Made by a program: the position numbers and the translations under genes
Shown: one piece after another, positions 18,768-27,495 of the stretch
Layout of the letters: every line of letters begins with the position of its first letter
Numbering within the stretch: the first letter of the stretch is position 1
The notes under the pieces: generated by a model
The model's database searches: none
Told to the model about the DNA's origin: nothing
What the model saw: the letters and a program-made list of their open reading frames with translations, nothing else
NCBI GenBank assembly: GCA_947167715.1
Contig: CAMVJD010000019.1
Span: 1-47,681, forward strand
Reading direction: 5' to 3'
Length of the DNA: 47,681 bases
Source: an uncultured Eubacteriaceae bacterium
GTDB lineage: Bacteria; Bacillota; Clostridia; Lachnospirales; CAG-274

Positions 18768-20468
18768 ATGGACTATAAAAAAGTAAACAACGCCTTGCGC
18801 AAGCTTTCCGATACAGCCACAAAGCGCGTACTTTGCCCCGCCGACTTTGTCGATATCTGCAAAAGTGTCAATGTCTGCAAAATGTACTACGATATAGACC
18901 TTGGGTACGGAAGATACACCAATCCCCGCACAAACAAGCTGATAATTTCGAATGATATAAAGGACGGCAAAATAATACTTTATGACGAAGGCATAAGCTC
19001 GGATCTGAAATTAAAATACACATATTACTACGACGATATGGAATATGTCCACGCTTTTATAGAGTTTCACGAGGGTATAAAAAAAGAGGATCTTGAACTT
19101 GAACTTGACCTGTATCAGTTTCTTGCCGACCAGATGTATATTATAGTCAGCAGGCAAAATATACGTTTTATGCTTGACTACGCGGAAAATTACGATATAC
19201 AGACATCTATCCCGAATATATACTATCTGCACAGGTTTTATCATCTGATCACAAAGACGATAGACGCCACCGAATATGCGGTTATTTTTGCCAATCTGCG
19301 CAATTTTAAATATATAAACCAGACCTTTGGCGTGCGTGCGGGCGATAATGTGATGATAAAGCTGGCACATACGGTAATAGAGCTTGCCGACAAGGAAGAA
19401 TGCGTAAGCCGTATGGGCGGCGACAACTATGTATTTCTTGTAAAAAAGGCGCATCTTAACGAATATATAGAAAAGCTTCAAAACATAAAAATATCGGGAC
19501 TTGATTTTCTTCCCAACAAAAGCATAGATATTTCGTTTTGGACAGGCATTTCGACTGTAGAGGACGACGACGCAAATATAAAAAGCCTCGTGGAGCAGGC
19601 CTCCGTTGCCTGTTCTTTGGGCAAGCAGCAGCTTAAAAAGCCCGTGGTGTTTTACGACAGCGACCTTGCGGCAATGATGGCACATTCGCGCAATATAACG
19701 GCAATGTTCCGTCCCGCCACCGAAAATCACGAGTTTGTACCGTTTTTCCAACCCAAGGTAAATATGCTGACGGGCGAGCTTATAGGTATGGAGGCGCTTT
19801 GCCGCTGGAAACACGACGGAATATTTATTTTCCCGGATCAGTTTATACCCGTACTGGACCGTCAGGGGCTTATACACGAGCTGGATATGACTATACTTAA
19901 GGAAACCTGTCTGGCCATACGCCGCTGGCTCGATATGGGTATCGAGCCGCCGAGAGTTTCATTTAATATATCGCGTAAAAACCTGTTTGTACCCGATATA
20001 GAGCAAAAAATACTGGATATTGTCAAAAGCTGCAATATCACGACCGACAGGCTTGAAACGGAAATAACCGAAACCGCCAGGGAGGACGAGATAGACAGAC
20101 TTATCAGCTTTCTTTCCAAATTAAAGCAAAACGGTATGCAAATCGCCATTGACGACTTTGGCACAGGTTATTCGTCGCTTTCGCTTATACACAATATAAA
20201 CGCGGATATAATTAAAATAGATAAAAGCTTTGTCAGCGCACTTGGCCGCGACAGCAGGTCGGGCGTACTGATAGAAACCATAATACAGATAGCCGACCGC
20301 CTTGATATGGACGTTATAGCCGAGGGCGTGGAGACCGCCGACGAGGGCCGCAGGCTTATCGATATGGGATGTATAAATGCACAGGGCTATTACTACAGCA
20401 AGCCCGTGGATTTTGACACCATAACGGATATGATCAAAAATAACGGCTTTAAGCCGATAATTTCCTAA
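18768..20468 (+). CDS. Cyclic di-GMP phosphodiesterase with degenerate GGDEF and intact EAL domain
   Basis: This 566-residue cytoplasmic protein has an N-terminal region of about 150 residues without a recognised domain, a degenerate GGDEF domain whose signature is GGDNY (217-221), and an EAL domain from about 320. The EAL motif is intact (MEALCRW, Glu342), as are ETEITETARE, IDDFGTGYSSL, IIKIDKSF and VIAEGVET. It should therefore break down cyclic di-GMP, with the GGDEF part perhaps as a GTP sensor; that last point is known for other proteins, not shown here. It opposes the cyclase at 8175-9677. A strong terminator follows. Confidence 0.92.
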   Translation: MDYKKVNNALRKLSDTATKRVLCPADFVDICKSVNVCKMYYDIDLGYGRYTNPRTNKLIISNDIKDGKIILYDEGISSDLKLKYTYYYDDMEYVHAFIEFHEGIKKEDLELELDLYQFLADQMYIIVSRQNIRFMLDYAENYDIQTSIPNIYYLHRFYHLITKTIDATEYAVIFANLRNFKYINQTFGVRAGDNVMIKLAHTVIELADKEECVSRMGGDNYVFLVKKAHLNEYIEKLQNIKISGLDFLPNKSIDISFWTGISTVEDDDANIKSLVEQASVACSLGKQQLKKPVVFYDSDLAAMMAHSRNITAMFRPATENHEFVPFFQPKVNMLTGELIGMEALCRWKHDGIFIFPDQFIPVLDRQGLIHELDMTILKETCLAIRRWLDMGIEPPRVSFNISRKNLFVPDIEQKILDIVKSCNITTDRLETEITETAREDEIDRLISFLSKLKQNGMQIAIDDFGTGYSSLSLIHNINADIIKIDKSFVSALGRDSRSGVLIETIIQIADRLDMDVIAEGVETADEGRRLIDMGCINAQGYYYSKPVDFDTITDMIKNNGFKPIIS

Positions 20469-20494
20469 TTAAAAAAAAATTACCCAAACAAATA

Positions 20495-20530
20495 GGGCTG
20501 TGAAGACACGATCTTCACAGCCCTTTTATT
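20495..20530 (+). terminator. Terminator of the oxidoreductase/EAL operon
   Basis: A 12-bp perfect stem, GGGCTGTGAAGA with TCTTCACAGCCC, a 5-base loop and a TTTTATTTTT tract. Confidence 0.92.
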
Positions 20531-20531
20531 T

Positions 20532-21085
20532 TTATGAAAAATACCAATAATCGACATCCACGCTGCCGCTGAATACAAAATATACATCCTTGCTGCCGCT
20601 TACGCTGTCGGAGGAAACCGTTATTTCCTCAAACGAGCTGCCCGCAGGTACGGGAACATAGGCTATCGCCGTGCCGTTCTCGCTGTCCGTGCATACCTTT
20701 ATTGCAGCCCCGTCGGTCGATCTTGCGCGGACGGTAAGCGTTGACGAAAGCTTGCGTCCTTTAGGCTTGTCCAGCTGCCCGATTTTGTGTTTGTTACATA
20801 GCTGTCACCGTTGCCGCTTACCTCAACATTGCTCTGTCGCCAGATCGTCTCGGCCTGTACCTTGCTGTACGGGTCAAGCGCATTTATCTGCGAAGTACCG
20901 CGTAAGGCGGGCGTAAGCTGTGCAAGCTGCGTACCGTTTACGGTCACGGCATCGGACATGGGGCTTCTGTAGCCGCCGTCGCCGCCTACACCGTAATACT
21001 GCTCCAGCACACATTAAGCACACCGTTTTGCGGCAAGGTGGAAAGCATCTCGTTGTCCGCGCCCACCTTGTCCGTGACAAGAGAT
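20532..21085 (-). pseudogene. Decayed secreted hemicellulase, GH43-type C-terminal end with CBM6-like domain
   Basis: Three minus-strand pieces in different frames read as one protein. The first (about 21085-21010) gives VTDKVGADNEMLSTLPQNGV. The second (21010-20765) gives GVGGDGGYRSPMSDAVTVNG, then LDPYSKVQAETIW and TKSGSWTSLK. The third (about 20760-20532) gives LTVRARSTDGAAIKVCTDSE and ends FSGSVDVDYWYFS. The last two resemble the end of a GH43 arabinofuranosidase/xylosidase joined to a CBM6 carbohydrate-binding domain. Frameshifts separate the pieces and the N-terminal catalytic part is missing. An AAAGGAGG site lies before the first piece. The exact family is inferred from motif memory. 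Confidence 0.65.
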
Positions 21086-21212
21086 GTTACCTGTGTCCTC
21101 CTTTGTTAATAATGACCCTGTTTACAATTAACGATAGCAAATTGAAAAAAAATTTTTTCTTCTTCTATATTTATTTTAATATGTAGTCTTATTTCTTTCA
21201 ATAAAAGCCTAT

Positions 21213-21244
21213 AAAAAAAGCAGGGATATTTTAATTACCCCTGC
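21213..21244 (-). terminator. Terminator of the vWA lipoprotein gene
   Basis: On the minus strand GCAGGG and CCCTGC pair around an AT-rich loop and seven T follow, 14 bases after the stop codon. Confidence 0.85.
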
Positions 21245-21257
21245 CGAAATTTATTTA

Positions 21258-23042
21258 TCAGTAATTTTCACTTCTTTTGTAATCACCGTTTACAAGGCCA
21301 ATAACATATAAAAATTCTGCCCTGAGATCATCATTCATTATACGGGGATCCTTTTTAAGTCTGTCATAAACCTCTCTATACGAGGATGTGCCCTTATACT
21401 CGGAATTACGCATAAGCATGCCAAACTGTGCAACGCCTGCTGCCCATGATGTATCATCGTCCATTGCTTCGGTATACATAGCCTTGGTCACGGGGTAGGT
21501 CTTTAATTGGCTTTCGCTTGCATCGGGCTCCTTATATCTGATATTTACGGTAAGCAGCTCGTCGCCGTCAACGCCCTGATTTGCGTTATTATAGCGGGAT
21601 TCAACATTGGGTATATCGCGGTCCGACTCTGCGGTTATCACCTCGTACAATGCCGTTACGCACTGACCCGAGCCAACCTCGCCGCCGTCCTTTTTGTCGT
21701 TTGCAAAATCCTCTGCCGCCATTGCCCTGTTCTCGTAGCCGACAAGACGATAGCCCTTTACCTTTGCGGGGTTAAATTCTACCTGGAATTTAACATCCTT
21801 TGCCACGGTGTAAAGCGTTGACCAAAGCTCGTCCTTCAAAACACGGTCTGCCTCACGCGAGCAGTCTATATAAGCGTAGTTGCCATTGCCGTGGTCTGCA
21901 AGCGCTTCCATTTTATCATCCTGATAATTGCCGTCGCCAAAGCCAAGGCAGGAAAGGAAGATATCCGATTTTTTCTTTTCCTCTATCAGGCTGATAAGAC
22001 CGGCCTCTGATGATACGCCCACATTAAGGTCGCCGTCCGTTGCAAGAATAACGCGGTTATTGCCGCCCTTTACAAAATACTTTTCGGCTATCTCGTAAGC
22101 CCTGTTTATGCCGCCCTCGCCGTTTGTGGAGCCCCATGCTTCAAAAGAATCTATCGCCTTTACTATTGAGGAATGGTCGCTGCCCTTTACGCCCTCGCAG
22201 ACCACCTTATCCTCTCCTGCGTATGTAACTATCGACACCGTGTCCTTATCGGTCAGCTGCTCCTGAAGTGTTTTAAGTGATTTTTGTACAAGCGGAAGCT
22301 TGTTATTTTCAAACATAGAGCCCGATGTATCTACCAAAAACACAATATTGCTGCCCTTGCCCGCATCAATTTCCTGCGCCTTGATGCCTATGCGCAAAAG
22401 CATGGTATTTTTATCCTCGACCCACGGACAGGATGTAAGCGAGGTCACAACGCCGAATTTTTCACCGTTTTTTGCGGCAGGATAATCATAGCCAAAATAA
22501 TTTACAAGCTCCTCTACACGAAGGGCATTATCCGTAATACCGTGGCCGTCATTTTCGTACAGTCTGCGCCTTAAATTTGAATAGGATGCCGTATCAACAT
22601 CCGCACCAAAGGTTGAAAACGGCTGTGTCTGTACCGATATGATACCCGATTCCTTGATCTCGTTATAACCCTCGGTGTTCCAGTCGGGCTCCTCATAGAT
22701 AACGCCGGGAAACGGCTCTGCGGGCATATAGTCATCACAATTATCCTCAGCCATTTCCGCCTCGGCCATTGCGGGCGCACCCACCAGATCCGCCTTGTTT
22801 ACACTGTTGCTGAAAAATCCAAAGCCTCTTGAGCTTTGAAGGCCGTCATAGTTGTAATCGTAAAGGCCGTCATAGCTCTCGCCTACGGTCTTTATCCTTT
22901 TTTCTATTTCGCTGTCGCTTGCGGACAAGACCGTTTGCTTTACATTTGGCTTTTCCTCGGTCAGCTGCTTTACGTTTGGTATCTGCTTGCAGGCCGCAGC
23001 CATAATACAACCTATCATTAATACTGCTATTTTTGCTTTCAT
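21258..23042 (-). CDS. von Willebrand factor type A domain lipoprotein (YfbK-like)
   Basis: This 594-residue surface protein starts with a lipoprotein signal peptide (lipobox AAAC, Cys18). A vWA N-terminal region carries FSTFGADVDTASYSNLRRRL, followed by the vWA domain from about 220 with the metal-binding motif FLVDTSGSM and the further ligand region in ATDGDLNVG. The C-terminal part matches the DUF3520 region of YfbK-type proteins. The role of these proteins is unknown; the vWA fold suggests metal-dependent protein binding at the cell surface. It has its own promoter (23133-23161) and a terminator. Its left neighbour is the hemicellulase remnant. Confidence 0.88.
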   Translation of the reverse strand: MKAKIAVLMIGCIMAAACKQIPNVKQLTEEKPNVKQTVLSASDSEIEKRIKTVGESYDGLYDYNYDGLQSSRGFGFFSNSVNKADLVGAPAMAEAEMAEDNCDDYMPAEPFPGVIYEEPDWNTEGYNEIKESGIISVQTQPFSTFGADVDTASYSNLRRRLYENDGHGITDNALRVEELVNYFGYDYPAAKNGEKFGVVTSLTSCPWVEDKNTMLLRIGIKAQEIDAGKGSNIVFLVDTSGSMFENNKLPLVQKSLKTLQEQLTDKDTVSIVTYAGEDKVVCEGVKGSDHSSIVKAIDSFEAWGSTNGEGGINRAYEIAEKYFVKGGNNRVILATDGDLNVGVSSEAGLISLIEEKKKSDIFLSCLGFGDGNYQDDKMEALADHGNGNYAYIDCSREADRVLKDELWSTLYTVAKDVKFQVEFNPAKVKGYRLVGYENRAMAAEDFANDKKDGGEVGSGQCVTALYEVITAESDRDIPNVESRYNNANQGVDGDELLTVNIRYKEPDASESQLKTYPVTKAMYTEAMDDDTSWAAGVAQFGMLMRNSEYKGTSSYREVYDRLKKDPRIMNDDLRAEFLYVIGLVNGDYKRSENY

Positions 23043-23132
23043 AATTATTGCCCCCCTTTAATTGGTTTTTATTTTGCCTTTCACTTATAATGACAGGGAA
23101 AAAAAATTAAGGTCACACAAATTTCTGTTTTT

Positions 23133-23161
23133 ATTATAACACGATACTTAATTTAATACAA
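23133..23161 (-). promoter_or_regulatory. Promoter of the vWA lipoprotein gene
   Basis: On the minus strand TTGTAT, a 17-base spacer and a perfect TATAAT lie about 90 bases upstream of the gene. Confidence 0.65.
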
Positions 23162-23205
23162 GCCGACATTTGTTTTGACTTTTCAAATTTATTACCATTC
23201 ATACC

Positions 23206-23293
23206 TATCGTGAACGCCAAAAATATTTAGACGTTCACGATATGATGTGGCTCATAAATAATCAGCCTTAAGCGAGCTTAAGTCCGATTATTT
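23206..23293. repeat. Two adjacent long palindromes between vWA gene and rex
   Basis: The first (23206-23242) has 11-bp perfect arms TATCGTGAACG/CGTTCACGATA around a 15-base AT-rich loop. The second (23256-23293) has 8-bp outer arms AAATAATC/GATTATTT and 7-bp inner arms CTTAAGC/GCTTAAG separated by a symmetric 3-base internal loop. Neither has a T-run. The first shares its core with the palindrome at 15372-15405. They lie in a 600-base intergenic region upstream of both promoters and could be binding sites or a small structured RNA. Confidence 0.5.
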
Positions 23294-23334
23294 AATTCGC
23301 TTACTATAATTTACTACCACTCATTCCCAAATTA

Positions 23335-23459
23335 TTGCATCTGTCGTTATTTAGTGCTAATATAGAAAATATTAATACGGAACGGATAATTTATTATACG
23401 ATTTTTATTATTAATTTTATAAAAAAAATATTGCAATATAAATATATATGGTATATAAT
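23335..23459 (+). promoter_or_regulatory. rex operon promoters
   Basis: Two sigma-A-like promoters point at rex. One is TTGCAT (23335-23340), 17 bases, TAATAT (23358-23363). The other is TTGCAA (23431-23436), 17 bases, TATAAT (23454-23459). The second would start a leader of about 180 bases. Confidence 0.6.
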
Positions 23460-23500
23460 AATATAAAGTGTGCAGACAGGCAAACAATATTTTACAAAAA

Positions 23501-23588
23501 CAACGGAGAAACCAAGTTTCTCCGTTGCTTTAAAACTTTAATCGATAAGCAGTATATCAATAGTGTGATTATCGATATATTGCTTATT
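23501..23588 (+). promoter_or_regulatory. Structured rex leader with two hairpins
   Basis: An 11-bp stem CAACGGAGAAA/TTTCTCCGTTG (23501-23527) is followed by a broken T-rich stretch (GCTTTAAAACTTTA). A longer stem pairs 23544-23562 with 23570-23588: 16 of 19 positions are Watson-Crick, and the mismatches include G-U pairs. Such a leader suggests attenuation or RNA stabilisation. I match it to no known riboswitch. Confidence 0.5.
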
Positions 23589-23645
23589 ATTTACATAAAA
23601 CCGACCCGGCCGTCTGCCGACAAACAACAACTTGGGGTGATAATA

Positions 23646-24269
23646 ATGAAAAATGTTCAGGTCAGCCGCGCATCACTCAGCAGGCTGCCATTATACCTTG
23701 CATATATAAAAAAAATAGACAGCAAAAACGTGTCGGCCACAATTATTGCGGATGCGCTGGGATTGGGCGATGTTCAGGTCAGAAAGGATCTAAGCTCGGT
23801 CTGCGGCTTTGGCAGGCCCAAAACGGGATATGTCACCTCCGAGCTTATAAAACAGCTTGAAAGCTACCTTGGATATGACAAAGTGACAAAATGCGTTATA
23901 ATAGGTGCGGGACAGCTGGGTATGGCGCTTTTGAGCCACAACGGCTTCAGCAGGTACGGGCTTGATATAACGGCGGCCTTTGACAAAAAATTCAGCCGTG
24001 CGCTTAAGCTTGAAAACAACAAATATTTGCTGACAATGGACGAATTTGCGGATTACTGCAAGGACAACGACATACAGCTTGGCATTATAGCGGTACCCGA
24101 AAACGCAGCGCAGGAGGTTTGCGATATTATGGCAAAAAACGGCATAAAAGCTATTTGGAATTTTGCCCGAAGAGAGCTTGATGTACCCGAGGATATCGTT
24201 ATACAAAACGAGGACCTTGCCCTGTCGCTTGCTTATCTGAAAAAAATTACGGAACAGCATATCCCTTAA
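23646..24269 (+). CDS. rex: Redox-sensing transcriptional repressor Rex
   Basis: Rex represses fermentation and hydrogenase genes and lets go of DNA when NADH rises relative to NAD+. The 207-residue product has an N-terminal winged helix (about 1-80: ISRASLSRLPLYL-like start, DVQVRKDLSSVCGFGRPKTGY) and a Rossmann domain from about 84 with VIIGAGQLGMALL and NFARRELDVPEDI. ATG at 23646 follows TTGGGGTGA; a longer in-frame start at 23448 would run through the leader hairpins and was rejected. It heads the hydrogenase operon, so it likely controls its own unit. Confidence 0.94.
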   Translation: MKNVQVSRASLSRLPLYLAYIKKIDSKNVSATIIADALGLGDVQVRKDLSSVCGFGRPKTGYVTSELIKQLESYLGYDKVTKCVIIGAGQLGMALLSHNGFSRYGLDITAAFDKKFSRALKLENNKYLLTMDEFADYCKDNDIQLGIIAVPENAAQEVCDIMAKNGIKAIWNFARRELDVPEDIVIQNEDLALSLAYLKKITEQHIP

Positions 24270-24283
24270 AAGGAAGTGAAAAG

Positions 24284-24523
24284 ATGAAATTGACTGTATG
24301 CATCGGCTCATCCTGTTACATAAAAGGCTCACAAAGCGTTGTTGAGCGCTTACAGGAATTAATAGCCGAAAACAAGCTTGAAAACGATATAGACCTTTGC
24401 GGCAGCTTTTGTATGGGACGCTGCCGTCAGGGCGTATGTGTGACCATAGATGATGATACGTTTTCCGTTTCACCCGAAAGCACGGAAAAGTTTTTTGAAG
24501 AGGAAGTCAAGACAAGATTATGA
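24284..24523 (+). CDS. Thioredoxin-like [2Fe-2S] ferredoxin (NuoE-type domain)
   Basis: This 79-residue protein is a stand-alone thioredoxin-fold [2Fe-2S] domain. Four cysteines fit the NuoE-type ligand set: CIGSSC near the N-terminus and CGSFCMGRC near residue 40. It starts 14 bases after rex. Small proteins like this accompany hydrogenase operons in Clostridia; it may carry electrons to or from HydS or HydABC, which is an inference. Confidence 0.85.
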   Translation: MKLTVCIGSSCYIKGSQSVVERLQELIAENKLENDIDLCGSFCMGRCRQGVCVTIDDDTFSVSPESTEKFFEEEVKTRL

Positions 24524-24573
24524 CTATAAACTGCATCGGCGGCTTCCGCGGCGAGATATCGACACAGCTTTAA
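24520..24573 (+). CDS. Possible 17-residue peptide, or remnant of a lost gene
   Basis: An ATG overlaps the preceding stop codon in the ATGA pattern and reads MTINCIGGFRGEISTQL, then a stop, ending just before the AAAGGAGGG site of hydS. The coupled start suggests a real or once real gene. In related hydrogenase operons an anti-sigma-type ATPase gene can sit near here, so it could be what remains of one; no residue supports that directly. Confidence 0.25.
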   Translation: MTINCIGGFRGEISTQL

Positions 24574-24586
24574 AGGAGGGCAAATT

Positions 24587-26263
24587 ATGGCACATCCCCT
24601 TACACTAAAAAAATCAAACTGTAAAAACTGCTATAAGTGCATAAGGCATTGTCCCGTTAAATCAATAAGGTTTTCGGGCAATCAGGCACATATTATCAGC
24701 GAGGAATGTATACTTTGCGGTCAATGCTTTGTAGTCTGTCCGCAAAACGCAAAGGAAATAATCGACGGCACCGAAAAGGCAAAGGTGCTTTTAATGAGCG
24801 GCGACCCCGTTATTGCCAGCATTGCGCCGTCATTTATAGCAAACTATGACGGCATAGGCATTGTGCCCATGCGCGAGGCACTTCAAAAGCTTGGCTTTTA
24901 CGATGCCGAGGAAACGGCGCTGGGCGCCAGTATGGTAAAGACCGAATATGAAAGGCTTTTGCACGAGGATAAAAGGGACGTGCTTATATCATCGTGCTGT
25001 CACTCGGTAAATCTGCTTATACAAAAGTATTTTCCCGAGCTGCTGCCCTGTCTTGCGGATGTGCTTTCGCCGATGCAGGCGCATTGTACGGATATAAAAA
25101 GGCGTATGCCAAATGCAAAGACAGTTTTTATCGGCCCCTGTGTTTCCAAAAAGGACGAGGCCGAGATGTACGAGGGTATAGTTGATGCAGTCCTGACCTT
25201 TGAGGAGCTTACAAACTGGTTTAAGGCCGAGGGCATAACCCTTGAAAAGAAAATAGTTAAAAACGAAAACAGCCGCGCAAGGTTTTTCCCCACAACGGGC
25301 GGCATATTAAAAACAATGGGGCTTGACGAGCCCGGCTACAACTATATCGCCATAGACGGCGTGGAAAATTGCATAAATGCTTTAAACGACATAAAAAGCG
25401 GCAATATACACGGCTGTTTTATAGAGATGTCCGCCTGTGCGGGCAGCTGCGTGGGCGGCCCCGTTATGGAAAAATACCACCACAGCCCCGTTAAGGATTA
25501 TATGGCGGTGGCAAATTTTGCGGGCAGCAAGGATTTTGATATCCCGCAGCCCGACAGCGGCAGTATGCGTAAAAGCTTTGCATATATAAAAGATGACAAA
25601 AAGCAGCCAAGCGAATATGAAATTAAAAATATTTTAAAGCAAATGGGCAAGACCCGTCCCGAGCAAGAGCTTAACTGCGGAAGCTGCGGCTACAACACCT
25701 GCCGCGAAAAGGCAATAGCGATATATCACGGCAAGGCGGAGATATCAATGTGTCTGCCTTATCTTAAGGACAAGGCGGAAAACTTTACCGATATTATTTC
25801 AAGAAACACGCCAAACGGCCTTGTTGTGGTAAACGGTATGCTTGAGGTGCAGCAGATAAACCGTGCGGCACTTAAAATGATGAATATACGCTTTGCGGAT
25901 GATATATTGGGCGACAATGTGGTGCGCATACTCGACCCCTTGCCGTTTTTGCAGGTGCAGGATACGGGCATAGGCATATTTAACGAGCGTACCTACATTG
26001 CCGAATATGACAGATATGTCGAACAGACCATAGTGCCCGATAACGAAAGCGCGCTGCTTATCTGCTTTATGCACGATGTTACCGACGAGCAGAAGGAGCG
26101 TGAAAAGAAGGAGGCAATAAGCCGACAGACAGTCGAGGTGGCCGACAAGGTGGTAGACAAGCAAATGAGGATAGTGCAGGAAATAGCTTCACTTTTGGGC
26201 GAGACCGCGGCGGAGACAAAAATTGCCTTATCCAAGCTGAAGGAGTCGATAACGGATGAATGA
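24587..26263 (+). CDS. hydS: Putative H2-sensing [FeFe]-hydrogenase with PAS domain (HydS)
   Basis: This 558-residue protein is a group C, sensory-type [FeFe]-hydrogenase. Two [4Fe-4S] ferredoxin motifs lie at residues 12-60 (CKNCYKCIRHCP, CILCGQCFVVCP). The H-cluster motifs are variant: SSCCHS (about 135) in place of TSCCPxW, GPCVSKKDEAE (about 183), and EMSACAGSCVGGP (about 280) without the usual GGGQP. A further Fe-S module follows (CGSCGYNTC, about 364), then a PAS domain (about 395-500) and a coiled C-terminus. HydS proteins of this build are known from Ruminococcus albus as putative sensors; the output here is probably the SpoIIE phosphatase, which starts inside the end of this gene. 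Confidence 0.9.
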   Translation: MAHPLTLKKSNCKNCYKCIRHCPVKSIRFSGNQAHIISEECILCGQCFVVCPQNAKEIIDGTEKAKVLLMSGDPVIASIAPSFIANYDGIGIVPMREALQKLGFYDAEETALGASMVKTEYERLLHEDKRDVLISSCCHSVNLLIQKYFPELLPCLADVLSPMQAHCTDIKRRMPNAKTVFIGPCVSKKDEAEMYEGIVDAVLTFEELTNWFKAEGITLEKKIVKNENSRARFFPTTGGILKTMGLDEPGYNYIAIDGVENCINALNDIKSGNIHGCFIEMSACAGSCVGGPVMEKYHHSPVKDYMAVANFAGSKDFDIPQPDSGSMRKSFAYIKDDKKQPSEYEIKNILKQMGKTRPEQELNCGSCGYNTCREKAIAIYHGKAEISMCLPYLKDKAENFTDIISRNTPNGLVVVNGMLEVQQINRAALKMMNIRFADDILGDNVVRILDPLPFLQVQDTGIGIFNERTYIAEYDRYVEQTIVPDNESALLICFMHDVTDEQKEREKKEAISRQTVEVADKVVDKQMRIVQEIASLLGETAAETKIALSKLKESITDE

Positions 26264-27428
26264 TCTTTGTGCAGAAATAGGCTGGAAAAGCGTAAACCAC
26301 CACGGCGAGCAGCTTTGCGGCGACCATGTTGAAGTAATAGAAAAAAAGAACGGCTCCTATGTGATAGTTCTTGCCGACGGACTCGGCAGCGGGGTAAAGG
26401 CCAGTATTCTTTCCACCCTTACCTCTAAAATAATCTCCACAATGATAGCCGAGGGACTGCCCATAGAGGACTGTGTCGCTACCATAGCCGACACCCTGCC
26501 CGTGGACAAGGTCCGAGAGGTAGCTTATTCCACCTTTACCATAATAAATATTAAGGAAAACAGCGCTGCCGAGCTTATACAGTTCGACAATCCGCACATA
26601 ATTTTTATAAGGAACGGTGATGCAATACCCTATGCCAAGACCGAAATGAATATCGGCGGCAAAAAAATATTCCGCTCCGAGATAAAGCTTCGGGAGAACG
26701 ATGTTTTTATTGCAATGAGTGACGGCTGTCCGCACGCGGGAATTGGCATATCCTACAATTTCGGGTGGAAAACGGAGGATATAGCAAAATATATGGAGGG
26801 GCTGATGTCTATAGGCTACACCGCAAAAACAATGTCCACAATGCTGGTTGACGAGTGTAACAGACTTTACGGCGGCAAGCCCGGCGATGATGCAACGGCC
26901 TGTGTTGTAAAAATAAGGCGCAGGGTGCCGATGAATATTCTCTTCGGCCCACCCGCAAACCGCGACGACTGCGGCCGCATGATGAGCCTGTTTTTCTCAA
27001 AGGCGGGCAAGCATATAATCTGCGGCGGTACGACCTCTGCCATAGCGGCAAAGTGGCTGAACAAAACTGTCAGGACAAGCCTTAACTTTGAAAATGACGG
27101 TGTGCCGCCCATAGCCGAGATAGACGGCGTGGATCTTGTTACCGAGGGCGTTATAACCATAAGCAAGGTAATAGAATATGCCGAGGACCATATCGGCGAA
27201 AACAAGCTTTACGAAAAATGGGAGCATTACAATAACGGCGCGGCGCTGATAAGCAGAATGCTGTTTGAGGAAGCAACGGATATTAATTTTTACGTTGGCA
27301 GGGCGGTAAATCCGGCACACCAAAACGCAGAGCTGCCGCTTAATTTCAATATGAAAATGCAGCTTGTCCAGCGGCTTACGGAAAGCCTGAAAAAAATGGG
27401 CAAGCAAATAAAGGTAAGTTATTTTTAA
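26256..27428 (+). CDS. SpoIIE-type PP2C serine phosphatase
   Basis: The 390-residue product has a PP2C/SpoIIE phosphatase domain in its first about 225 residues: GDHVEVIEKKNGSYVIVLAD with the metal Asp, DGLGSGVKAS, MSDGCPHAGI and GKPGDDATACVVKI. The remaining about 165 residues have no clear domain but hold a glycine-rich ICGGTTSAIAAKWL stretch. The start overlaps hydS by 8 bases. Together they look like a hydrogen-responsive signalling pair: H2 sensor plus phosphatase. No anti-sigma or STAS partner is in the window. Confidence 0.87.
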   Translation: MNDLCAEIGWKSVNHHGEQLCGDHVEVIEKKNGSYVIVLADGLGSGVKASILSTLTSKIISTMIAEGLPIEDCVATIADTLPVDKVREVAYSTFTIINIKENSAAELIQFDNPHIIFIRNGDAIPYAKTEMNIGGKKIFRSEIKLRENDVFIAMSDGCPHAGIGISYNFGWKTEDIAKYMEGLMSIGYTAKTMSTMLVDECNRLYGGKPGDDATACVVKIRRRVPMNILFGPPANRDDCGRMMSLFFSKAGKHIICGGTTSAIAAKWLNKTVRTSLNFENDGVPPIAEIDGVDLVTEGVITISKVIEYAEDHIGENKLYEKWEHYNNGAALISRMLFEEATDINFYVGRAVNPAHQNAELPLNFNMKMQLVQRLTESLKKMGKQIKVSYF

Positions 27429-27495
27429 ATAAACAATGTTTAAACAAGGAGCTGAAAATGCGGCATTTCGGTCGGATTTTCAGAAAGGAGGAAGT

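Noticed and set aside
23448..23645. N-terminal extension of Rex by 66 residues
   Set aside because: The in-frame extension covers two RNA hairpins and the promoter region; the ATG at 23646 has the ribosome site and matches the family start.
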